A DNA stretch of 64,000 bases from Micromonospora sp. FIMYZ51 (lineage in GTDB: Bacteria > Actinomycetota > Actinomycetes > Mycobacteriales > Micromonosporaceae), in NCBI RefSeq assembly GCF_038246755.1, contig NZ_CP134706.1, positions 1,178,001 through 1,242,000 on the forward strand, written 5' to 3'. The first letter of the stretch is position 1; every line of letters starts with the position of its first letter. Of the stretch, positions 41,060 through 48,506 are shown in pieces. A program made the position numbers and the translations under genes. The notes beneath the pieces are model-generated. The model was not told the origin of the DNA, searched no databases, and worked only from the letters and a program-made list of their open reading frames with translations.

Positions 41060-42721
41060 CCTCGGTCTTTCGCTTAAGCGTCGACCCATAGCCATCATTC
41101 GATGAATGTGATTCGGGTGTTTGTTGCTGTTTTGGTGGCATGCTAAAGGCCCGGCGCGGGGCCGGGTTCCTCTGTGTTGCTGGTCGGGGCGTGAGTCGCG
41201 GGGTCAGCCGGTGGGGCGGGGTAGTGCCGTGAGGTTGGTGAATGCGCTGTTCAGGGCATCGGCCCAAGGCCAGTCGGCGGCGATGGCGAGGCGGGTCCTG
41301 CGGGCGGTGCGGGTGATCCGGGCCGCGACGTGCAGCAGCCGGTAGCGAAGCTTCTTGGGTTCGGCTTTGGCGAGGTCGCCGTCCAGGAGAATGGTCTGGG
41401 TCCAGGCGAGCAGGTCGATGCCGGTCAGGGCGAGTTGGAGCCAGGCCTGGTTGATCGCGAAGACGCGGGACGGGAACCGGCCGAAGCCGGTGGTCTTGCC
41501 GGTGCGGATCTTGTCCTCCACCCTGGCGTGAGCCCGATGCCGGGCTTCCAGGAACTGGATGCTGCCCGTGCCGGGCGGGGTGTCGGTGGCCACGACCTGG
41601 TGCCGCCAGCCTTCGATGGTGTCGAACAACGACAGTTGGGCGCCGGGGTGCGGGCGTTCCCGGCGGACCAGGAACCGGGTGCCCTCGGGCCAGCCGGCCG
41701 CCTCGAACAGGCCGGTGATCTCGCAGACCTCGGCATGTTCGCGCAGGTCACCGCCGGTGTCGACAGCGGGGACCCAGCCGGTCGCGGCCCGGATCGCTTC
41801 CCTGACCGGTTCGGTGATCGCGGCGCCGACACTGAAGCGGATGTCGAGGTGACGTTCGCGCCAGGACCGGATGTGGGCGAGGAAACCGTGACTGGATCCG
41901 GCCGAATCCGAGCGCAGCAGGATCGGGGTCCCGTGCCGGTGGATGTCGGGGATCTGGGCGAGAGCCTGGTCCAGGACGGTGATGTGGTCGGTGGTGGTGT
42001 TCGAGCCGGCCCGGCCTTCGCGCAGCAGACCGGCGAGGGCCTCGCCGGTGTTGTCCAGAAAGCACAGCAGTGGGTGGAACCCGAAGGTCTTCTTCCAGGT
42101 GCGGGTCGCGGACTCCTTCTCGGAATGGCAGATCACGATGGTCGCGTCGATGTCCAGGACCAGGCCGTCCACCCGCTGACCGGCCACCATCGGTTGCGGC
42201 AGGTCGCCGCGGACCTCGGCGTGCTGGGCCCAGGCGACCTCGCGGGCGTGTGCCCGGGCGGCCCGCAGTTCGGCCAGCATCGTTTCGTCGAGCTGCGACA
42301 ACAGTCGCCACGCGGTCGGGTCGGACGCGACCGTTCCGAACAGGGATGGCTGGTTTCGCAGTACTGCCAGGTCAGCGATGGCCTCGCCGCCGTCGGCGAG
42401 CATCACGGCGAGATCGACCGCGATCCGGCCCGGGTCGTGCCCGCCCTGCCGCTGCCGCAGTCCTGCCAGTGCCTGGCTGAATGCGCTGGTCAAACCGGTC
42501 GTATCCGCGAGATCGGCGAGCAGACGGGCGCCGGCGTGACCGACCACGCCTCGCCCGTCCCCCGTGACCATGATCTTCGGACGTGTTCGGGTAGTCTTCA
42601 CCCAGCAAGTGCCTTCCGTGACGGGTTAACAGGACTCTCGACAAGCCCTATTTTCCCTGATCAGAAGGCACTTCTTCGTTTCCGGTCCACTCCTTGGACA
42701 GCCCTTAACGAAGGGCCGAGG
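41060..42721. mobile_element. IS1380-family insertion sequence (1662 bp)
   Basis: The ends are inverted repeats: CCTCGGTCTTTCG from 41060 inward and CCTCGGCCCTTCG from 42721 inward (11 of 13 matching). A 4-bp direct repeat TTAA flanks both sides (41056-41059 and 42722-42725), the target duplication. One transposase gene occupies most of the element. An internal inverted repeat (AAGTGCCTTC at 42607, GAAGGCACTT at 42664) lies in the transposase leader. The good ends and intact transposase suggest recent insertion. Confidence 0.88.
41204..42601 (-). CDS. IS1380-family transposase
   Basis: 465 residues with the DDE architecture of IS1380 enzymes: LDIDATIVICHSEKESATRTW supplies the first Asp region, RSDSAGSSHGFLAHI the second, and the long insertion before the C-terminal acidic residue is present. 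The C-terminus (RYRLLHVAARITRTARRTRL) is the usual basic tail. The frame is intact, so the element may still be active. It reads towards the DarG-C gene. Confidence 0.93.
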   Translation of the reverse strand: MKTTRTRPKIMVTGDGRGVVGHAGARLLADLADTTGLTSAFSQALAGLRQRQGGHDPGRIAVDLAVMLADGGEAIADLAVLRNQPSLFGTVASDPTAWRLLSQLDETMLAELRAARAHAREVAWAQHAEVRGDLPQPMVAGQRVDGLVLDIDATIVICHSEKESATRTWKKTFGFHPLLCFLDNTGEALAGLLREGRAGSNTTTDHITVLDQALAQIPDIHRHGTPILLRSDSAGSSHGFLAHIRSWRERHLDIRFSVGAAITEPVREAIRAATGWVPAVDTGGDLREHAEVCEITGLFEAAGWPEGTRFLVRRERPHPGAQLSLFDTIEGWRHQVVATDTPPGTGSIQFLEARHRAHARVEDKIRTGKTTGFGRFPSRVFAINQAWLQLALTGIDLLAWTQTILLDGDLAKAEPKKLRYRLLHVAARITRTARRTRLAIAADWPWADALNSAFTNLTALPRPTG

Positions 42722-42965
42722 TTAATACTCGGCGATGGAGGCGCTGCTCTGTCGCAAGCCGGACAGTTCCTTCAGCCTTGTCGGAGCTGTTGGGATCAAC
42801 TACCTAACCGGACAAGCTACCTGCGGCCAACCGGTCGAAATCCTCGTCGAGTGGGTAGTGGTAGCGACCCAGTGGGTTCCCGTTCGCGTGTGACCGAAAG
42901 TAGTGCTTTTTCTATCGAACGATCCCAGATGCGGGGGATTGCTGGGAAAAACTGGGACTTGTAGC

Positions 42966-44146
42966 ATGCCCATCGTGGTGGAACCCATCGAAGACCTAGA
43001 AGGCCGGACCAGCGAGATGATCCTCTACCGAACCGGTGACGGCCGTACCCAGATCAAACTGCGAGCGGTGGACGGAACGGTCTGGCTGACCCAAGCAGGG
43101 ATCGCGATGCTCTTCGACACCCAGGTTCCCAATATCAACAAGCACATTTCGGCCGTGCTGGCTGAGGGCGAGCAGGATGAACGGACTATTTCCTCTCAGG
43201 AAATAGTTCGCCAGGAAGGCTCTCGCCAGGTGCGGCGGACAGTCCAGGTCTACAACCTCGACATGATCCTGGCCATCGGTTACCGGGTCCGATCGCCGCG
43301 TGCCGCCCAGTTCCGCCAGTGGGCGACGACTGTGCTGCGTGAATACCTGGTCAAGGGGTTCGCGCTCAACGACGAGCGGCTCAAGGAGCCCGGGGGCCAT
43401 GACTATTTCGATGAGCTGCTTGCGCGCATCCGCGACATCCGGGCTTCGGAGAAGCGGTTCTACCAGAAGGTGCGGGACGTGTTTGCCCAAACCAGCGTCG
43501 ACTACGACGGCAGCAGCGAGATGGCGCGGAGGTTCTTCGCGACCATCCAGAACAAGCTGGTCTACGCGGTCACGGCCGCACCGCAGCCGAGCTGATCGTC
43601 ATGCGAGCCGACGCGGAAGCGCCGAACATGGGCCTCACCAACTGGGCTGGGTCGCGTCTGCGTAAAAGTGATGTGACCATCTCGAAGAACTATCTGAACG
43701 CCGAAGAGATCGACGAGCTGAACCGCCTGACCACCATGTTCCTCGACTACGCGGAGGACCGGACGCGGCGGCGCCAGCAGATCCGGATGGCGGAGTGGGT
43801 AGCCCAGACTGACCGGTTTCTCGACTTCAATGAGCGCCAAGTGCTCAACAACGCCGGACGGGTCTCGCAGGCCGACATGCAGCGAATCGCTCACGAACGC
43901 TTCGATGCCTTTGACGATCAACGCCGAGCCCGTGAACTCGCTGAGGCAGACCGGGAGGCAGCCGAGGAGTTCGCGGCGTTGGAGGCGGAGGCCCGGCGGC
44001 TGCTGGGCTCGGGCGAGTCGGATCACGCGAATCACCGAGCTCACGACGCCGGCGGCGCATGCCCTGCCCGCAGGCTCCTCGGAGGCAGCTCGATGGCAAG
44101 CTGCGCGAGCTGCGCTTTTACCTGGACCGCGACGCGGTGCGTATGA
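42966..44146 (+). pseudogene. RhuM-family protein, frameshifted
   Basis: The first part (42966-43595) gives 209 residues of a RhuM/virulence-protein family N-terminus: VWLTQAGIAMLFDTQVPNIN, TVQVYNLDMILAIGYRVRSP and RQWATTVLREYLVKGF. It then ends in a false frame after NKLVYAVT. The family continuation (GRTAAELIVMRADAEAPNMG, DVTISKNYLNAEEIDELNR, FLDFNERQVLNNAGRVS) is found in another frame up to ~44020. One missing G near 43574 restores the join. The last ~40 codons before 44146 are probably read-through. RhuM genes are typical of islands and restriction neighbourhoods; the function is unknown. Confidence 0.8.
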
Positions 44147-44294
44147 CGTACTGGATAGCCTCCCGCCGCAGGATCATCCTGTTGACAGTCTTTCGAAGAC
44201 GCGGATGCGGGAGGACCGAGAGGTCGAGCGGGCTCGCCGGACGCTTGAGCGCTGCGCGGCTGAACGGCATACCGTGATCGAGGGGGCAGAGTAA
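44059..44294 (+). pseudogene. RelE/HigB-type (Gp49-like) toxin remnant
   Basis: The C-terminal two thirds of a HigB/Gp49-like toxin are visible: QLDGKLRELRFYLDRDAVRM and TYWIASRRRIILLTVF in one frame, then KTRMREDREVERARRTLERC in another. One base is missing near 44194. The usual ~45-residue N-terminus cannot be found upstream, where the RhuM reading ends. The stop overlaps the ATG of the antitoxin (TAATG), the normal toxin-first HigBA arrangement. The toxin is therefore inactive as written, leaving the antitoxin orphaned. Confidence 0.75.
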
Positions 44295-44593
44295 TGAGTG
44301 ATCGCGTCGATTGGAATGAACTGCGGGAACGCCGGATGGCCGAACCGGGTGCAGCTGAGGCGTACGAGGCGGCACGGCTCGCCTTTGAGCTCGGTCGGGA
44401 GGTGCGAGAGCTTCGGGAGCGAAACGGTTGGAGTCAGAGTCAACTCGCACGGGCTGCCGGCATGACTCAGTCTGCGGTTGCCCGCTTCGAAGCTGGGGGC
44501 ACCGTGCCGACCCTTGCTGTCCTCGAACGGCTAGCGCGAGCCCTTGATCGAAGGCTGGATGTGAAGTTCACGCGGAGGGCGGACGCCGCCTGA
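44294..44593 (+). CDS. XRE-family HigA-type antitoxin
   Basis: 99 residues from an ATG overlapping the toxin stop. The helix-turn-helix is at ~35-90: EVRELRERNGWSQSQLARAAGMTQSAVARFEAG, continuing TVPTLAVLERLARALDRRL. The N-terminal ~30 residues (WNELRERRMAEPGAAEAYEAARLAFELG) are the toxin-binding helix seen in this class. It would normally bind the toxin and repress the operon. It appears intact although the toxin gene is broken. Confidence 0.9.
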   Translation: MSDRVDWNELRERRMAEPGAAEAYEAARLAFELGREVRELRERNGWSQSQLARAAGMTQSAVARFEAGGTVPTLAVLERLARALDRRLDVKFTRRADAA

Positions 44594-44604
44594 CCAGGCC
44601 GCGT

Positions 44605-45099
44605 TTACGCCCAGCGGTGCAGCTGATCGGTGACTATGCGCCAGTCCAACTCTGCGGGCAGCGGTGTAACGACTACGTTGGCGGTCTGGAGCATCCGCAG
44701 GTGTCGGTCGTAGCTTGGATGGGCGGCCAGTTGCTCCTTGACGTTCGGGAAGGCGTAGACCGGGAGGTCGGTGCCGAGTGCCTCGTTGAGGATGCCCAGC
44801 GCGAGGGTGTCGTTGATGCCCTGCGCCCACTTGTTGATGATGTTGAACGTCGCTGGCACCACCGCGACGGCGGTGGCCGGCAGGTGCGGCTCCGGCTCGC
44901 CGGGCTTGCGCCACTCCACCCGCACCGGATAGCCGGTCTGCTGTGCGAGTGCGTTTCGATCGATCCAGGTGGCGGCGGTCGGTGTGGCGGTCAGGCAGAC
45001 CGTCCAACCGTCATCTTGCAGCAGCTTGATCAGCTCTCCGATCCGCAGCACCGGTGGGGCCGCGCAGACGACCAGGGCCAGCACGCCGCGTCGGGTCAC
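44605..45099 (-). CDS. Flavoprotein of the PPC-decarboxylase (HFCD) family
   Basis: 164 residues from a GTG overlapping the stop of the upstream regulator gene (GTGA). It is a Rossmann-like flavoprotein fold: RGVLALVVCAAPPVLRIGELIKLLQDDGWTV gives the first strand and helix, TATPTAATWID the flavin-side loop, and VVPATFNIINKWAQGINDTL the PASxNT-like FMN motif. The family decarboxylates cysteine-containing compounds (CoaC, EpiD, MrsD). A free-standing copy coupled to an XRE-TPR regulator is common in actinomycetes, but its substrate there is unknown. Confidence 0.82.
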   Translation of the reverse strand: MTRRGVLALVVCAAPPVLRIGELIKLLQDDGWTVCLTATPTAATWIDRNALAQQTGYPVRVEWRKPGEPEPHLPATAVAVVPATFNIINKWAQGINDTLALGILNEALGTDLPVYAFPNVKEQLAAHPSYDRHLRMLQTANVVVTPLPAELDWRIVTDQLHRWA

Positions 45100-46343
45100 G
45101 CCAGCAGTCCGGCTCGTTCGGCCAGAGACCGCAGTCCGGGTGTCGCTGCCCGTCGATCCATCGTCAACAGGTCGATCAGCAGCATCCGGGCTTGAGCGTT
45201 CGTGTGGACGCATTCGGCGGCGACCCGTTCCGCTTCGAGTAGATGTAACACCGAGGTCGCCCGGTCTCCGGCTGATCGCATCAGCGCCTCCGCCATGTCG
45301 ATGTGGACCTGGGCCCTTCGGCCGACCAGCACTGTCGGCAGGCGGGACGTGTCGAGCCGTGCTCCGATTTTCAGGGCGCGGTCTGTGTTGCCGGCCCGGA
45401 CTGCGGCAGAGACCGCGTGAATGGCGACGTTCGTCGGGCCGAAGCCGGTCCAGAGCCGGTTCCGATCCGACCCGAGTGCGCTTGCCAGCGCTTCGGCCCG
45501 CGCCAGAAAGTTGGCCGTCTCCTTCGGCTGCCCTTGTCCGGAGGTGATGATCGCAGCCAGGAGCAGCAGGGAACCGTGCGCGGAGAGCAGATCAGGGTCG
45601 ATTACGGGTCCGGCTGAGGCCAGGCGGTCAGTGCTGGCTCGAACGATCTGTTCGGCTTCGTCTGCCCGTGCCGGCATGCGTATCAACCCGCAGGCCACCT
45701 GGTAGGCGGCGACCGCCATCAGCGCTTGGTCGTTCGCGATCCGGGCAGCGGTGGAAGCCCGATCGGCGCTGAGGAGTGCAGTGTCTCCATCGCCGACCTT
45801 GGCGGCCAGCTTTGATGCGGCGAGGTAGGCGGCGGCCAACAGCCGGAAGGCCCTCGTACGGTGCATTCCTGTGGCGGCCTCGGCGAAGGCTGATGCCTGA
45901 CCGAGTACATCTGGCAGCAGCCGCGCGGCGGACGTGTAGCTCGCGCGCTGATAGTGGTTATGGACCTTGCCCACAGCCCGCCGGATCTCGGTGGCTGACA
46001 GCGCTGACGGAGCGTATGGGGTCAGGTAGCCGGTCAGGAAGGTCCGGAGGCCGGTGAGTAGTTCGGGTCGGGCGGCGCCGGACGCCCGGTCATCGCGGTC
46101 ATCTCGCATGGCCTGTCCTCGATACTTAGCCACTGACACGTCGGCGAACATGCCATCGAGTGCTTCGAGGGTAACGCCGAGAGCGGAAGCGATTCGGGTT
46201 CGATGCCATGGCTGCGGATCCGTCTCGGCATTTTCCCAGCGCACAACCGTCGATCGCTCCACGCCGAGGAGTTCGGACAGCCGTTCCTGGCTGTAGCCGA
46301 GGGCCTTTCGCCGCTGACAGAGTCGGTGCCGTTTGAGCGCCAC
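45096..46343 (-). CDS. XRE-family regulator with TPR-like C-terminus
   Basis: 415 residues. The helix-turn-helix is at residues ~5-60: RLCQRRKALGYSQERLSELL, then GVERSTVVRWENAETDPQPW. The remaining ~340 residues are helical repeats of TPR type (ASYTSAARLLPDVLGQASAF; GDTALLSADRASTAARIAND), as in large actinobacterial regulators that sense peptides or metabolites. It is translationally coupled to the flavoprotein gene. The ~240-bp gap to the divergent small-ORF cluster (46344-46582) should hold both promoters. Confidence 0.88.
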   Translation of the reverse strand: MALKRHRLCQRRKALGYSQERLSELLGVERSTVVRWENAETDPQPWHRTRIASALGVTLEALDGMFADVSVAKYRGQAMRDDRDDRASGAARPELLTGLRTFLTGYLTPYAPSALSATEIRRAVGKVHNHYQRASYTSAARLLPDVLGQASAFAEAATGMHRTRAFRLLAAAYLAASKLAAKVGDGDTALLSADRASTAARIANDQALMAVAAYQVACGLIRMPARADEAEQIVRASTDRLASAGPVIDPDLLSAHGSLLLLAAIITSGQGQPKETANFLARAEALASALGSDRNRLWTGFGPTNVAIHAVSAAVRAGNTDRALKIGARLDTSRLPTVLVGRRAQVHIDMAEALMRSAGDRATSVLHLLEAERVAAECVHTNAQARMLLIDLLTMDRRAATPGLRSLAERAGLLA

Positions 46344-46582
46344 AATCGACCTCCCTGAGCGCTGGCTGCCACTTTAGTAACGGTCCGTCGATCGAGTGAG
46401 TACGCAGATGCGTCATTCCTGCGTCATGGCGGCTCCGTGAACGCTGTGGTCCCTGGTCGGTGCCGCGACGAGGCTTTGGGCGAGGCCCGGGGCGGGTGCT
46501 GGGCTCCGGCGGGGCGTCGACCGGTGAGACGTACTGCCGTCCCCGCCCGTCTCGGAGCCGCAAGATCGAGCCAGGGAGGGAC

Positions 46583-46660
46583 ATGGACGCGATCGACCAG
46601 GCGTGCGGCGAGGTGTCGTTGCCGCCGTACGTGACCGAGCGGGAGGTGCGGCAGCGATGA
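46583..46660 (+). CDS. 25-residue small ORF, first of a coupled trio
   Basis: The ATG at 46583 is preceded by a strong GGGAGGGA. The frame encodes an acidic peptide (MDAIDQACGEVSLPPYVTER...) and its TGA overlaps the ATG of the next ORF. No family is recognised. The good ribosome-binding site and exact ATGA coupling make it more likely a translated leader or small protein than chance. Confidence 0.55.
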   Translation: MDAIDQACGEVSLPPYVTEREVRQR

Positions 46661-46920
46661 TCTATGTGAGTCGGGAGCATCTTCGTCCGCGGAATGTTCG
46701 GGCGGTCGTCTTCGACACCCGTTGGCGCGGGCTCGACCCCGCTCAGGTGCATGGTTACCTGGCTCTGGTCGCGGACGAGTTGGACCGGCTTCAGCGGGAG
46801 TTGATCACCGCGAACACCGAGGCCGAGCGGATCCGGCAGGCGTTGCGACAGTGGCAGTCCCGGCAGACCCGCCGTGGTCCTGGCAGGTTTGGCGCACCGA
46901 ACAATCGGTGGTCGAGATGA
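46657..46920 (+). CDS. Small DivIVA-like protein
   Basis: 87 residues from an ATG overlapping the preceding small ORF. The core VVFDTRWRGLDPAQVHGYLALVADELDRLQREL is the DivIVA N-terminal signature (RGxDxxQVxxYL) followed by a coiled coil. The tail is basic. Such mini-DivIVA proteins lack the long coiled coil of Wag31 and may act as adaptors at membranes. Its stop overlaps the ATG of the third ORF. Confidence 0.75.
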   Translation: MIYVSREHLRPRNVRAVVFDTRWRGLDPAQVHGYLALVADELDRLQRELITANTEAERIRQALRQWQSRQTRRGPGRFGAPNNRWSR

Positions 46921-47183
46921 CGGAGTCGCCGCACTGGGTCATTCACCTGCCCACCACGCTCACCAGTCTCGACGAGGCGATCGAGCTTGCGGTCGCGTTG
47001 CGTGACTCGCTCGGCCACGTCACCGCCATCGACTTCGGTGAGACCACGCTCAGCGAGGAGGACAAGCAGTTTCTGCGTACCCGAGTGTGGTGTGACGCCC
47101 GGGGCGACGCTGCCGGCCGCTGCCGGCGCCGCGACGACCACGACGGGCCCTGCGCAGCCACCGAGGATCAGCCGCTCGGGTGA
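46917..47183 (+). CDS. Small unknown protein, third of the coupled trio
   Basis: 88 residues from the ATG at 46917 overlapping the DivIVA-like gene stop. It begins TESPHWVIHLPTTLTSLDEAIELAVALRDSLG and continues AIDFGETTLSEEDKQFLRTR, a compact alpha/beta segment. The Cys/Asp/Arg-rich tail (CDARGDAAGRCRRRDDHDGPC) could bind metal, although that part may also be disordered. No family is recognised. Confidence 0.65.
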   Translation: MTESPHWVIHLPTTLTSLDEAIELAVALRDSLGHVTAIDFGETTLSEEDKQFLRTRVWCDARGDAAGRCRRRDDHDGPCAATEDQPLG

Positions 47184-47333
47184 TCCGTGGACACGAGTTG
47201 CGGTATCTCGCGGCATCCCGGTCGTCGGAGCGCACGAGGTGCGGCATCTCGTGCGACGGACCCCCGGCGTGCGGCGACTCCCGCACGCCCGCACGCCCGT
47301 GCCATTCGCGGTCAGTCGCGTAGGTTGGGGGGC

Positions 47334-47777
47334 ATGGGATCGAGCGGTGATTATGAACCGAGCGCGTTGGAATGGGTCCGCGAGCAGGTCGAGCGGATCA
47401 TGCGTACCGGAACGACTGACGGTGTCACGATCAATGATCGGCCCATCGTGCTGATGACCTACCGGGGTGCCAAGACCGGGAAGCTACGCAAGACGCCGGT
47501 CATGCGGGTCGAGCACGAGGGGCATTATGCCGCTGTCGCGTCGATGGGCGGCGCGCCGAAGAATCCGCAGTGGTACGCCAGCCTGGTGGCCGAGCCGATC
47601 ATCGAGCTTCAGGACGGGACGGTGACCGGGAAGTATCAGGCCCGGGAGGTGTTCGGGGACGAGAAGGCCGTCTGGTGGCGCCGGGCGGTCGAGGCGTACC
47701 CGGACTACGCCGACTACCAGCGCAAGACCCACCCTCAACGCGCCGATCTTGCACTCTCGGTCGGCGAGATGGCCTGA
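47334..47777 (+). CDS. Deazaflavin (F420)-dependent nitroreductase-family protein
   Basis: 147 residues from the ATG at 47334. The Ddn/DUF385 split-barrel signature is clear: [47 protein letters not shown], ending with [19 protein letters not shown]. Ddn-family enzymes use reduced F420 to reduce quinones or nitro compounds at the membrane. F420 is made by Micromonospora and mycobacteria, so the cofactor is expected. It appears monocistronic. Confidence 0.92.
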   Translation: MGSSGDYEPSALEWVREQVERIMRTGTTDGVTINDRPIVLMTYRGAKTGKLRKTPVMRVEHEGHYAAVASMGGAPKNPQWYASLVAEPIIELQDGTVTGKYQAREVFGDEKAVWWRRAVEAYPDYADYQRKTHPQRADLALSVGEMA

Positions 47778-47966
47778 TTGCCACGTTTGTCTCGACGGAA
47801 AGTGCATGATCGCCGCAGGTGGGGTGGTGGGGGTTGGAAAGGCACGGCACCTCGCTGGGTGGGGATGTGGCGGTGAGGCTCTGAAGCCGAAGTTCAACCG
47901 CGACAGAGCTAGGACGACTGACGGGCAGCTTGACCGGGTGGCCGCGGCCACGGATCTGCTCCGAGA

Positions 47967-48506
47967 TCAGTCGCCGGGGCCGCAGGCGACGCCGTCTTTG
48001 TTGCGGTCCAGGTTGTGCCGGTCGCGGGGGTTGTTCACCGGCAGTGGCGGGTAGTCGCGTTCCCGCAGCCAGGCGCAGGCGTCGGTCACCCCCGCCGGCA
48101 GGGTCCAGGGTACGCAGACACCCCGTTCGCCGTACCCGTGGTCGCAGCCGTCGAGCCCTTCGGCCATCTTGAGCCGGGCGGTCGGGGAGGGGGCTGCGGT
48201 GCGGGTGGCGCCGCTCAACTCGTTGGCGAACGGGTGGATCCGAGGTGCCGGTGTGCCCGTGGCGGAACCGCCCGACGGCGGCTTCGGGCGAGACTCGGCC
48301 GACCCCGACGGTGTCGGGTCGGATTCGGTCGGGCCGGAAGCAGCAGCCGGGTCCGGGCCGGGTGATCCAGCCGACCAGCCGGGGGCGGTGTCGTCCCCGC
48401 GTAGCTGGGACCAGCCGATCCCGGCACCGGCCAGCAGGATCAGGGCAACCGCCCCGGCGGCGACCAGCAGCCGCCGCCGGGGGATCGCGCGGAGCGCGGC
48501 GATCAT
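47967..48506 (-). CDS. Excalibur calcium-binding domain membrane protein
   Basis: 179 residues from the ATG at 48506, which overlaps the stop of the GlxA-like gene (ATGA). One membrane helix (RRLLVAAGAVALILLAGAGIGW, ~10-31) leads to a Pro/Ser/Gly-rich linker of ~60 residues. A small Cys-rich domain follows (DGCDHGYGERGVCVPWTLPAGVTDACAWL), then the C-terminal excalibur motif DRNKDGVACGPGD, an extracellular EF-hand-like calcium site. As the last gene of the surface-glycan operon, it may act outside the cell beside the oxidase. Confidence 0.85.
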   Translation of the reverse strand: MIAALRAIPRRRLLVAAGAVALILLAGAGIGWSQLRGDDTAPGWSAGSPGPDPAAASGPTESDPTPSGSAESRPKPPSGGSATGTPAPRIHPFANELSGATRTAAPSPTARLKMAEGLDGCDHGYGERGVCVPWTLPAGVTDACAWLRERDYPPLPVNNPRDRHNLDRNKDGVACGPGD

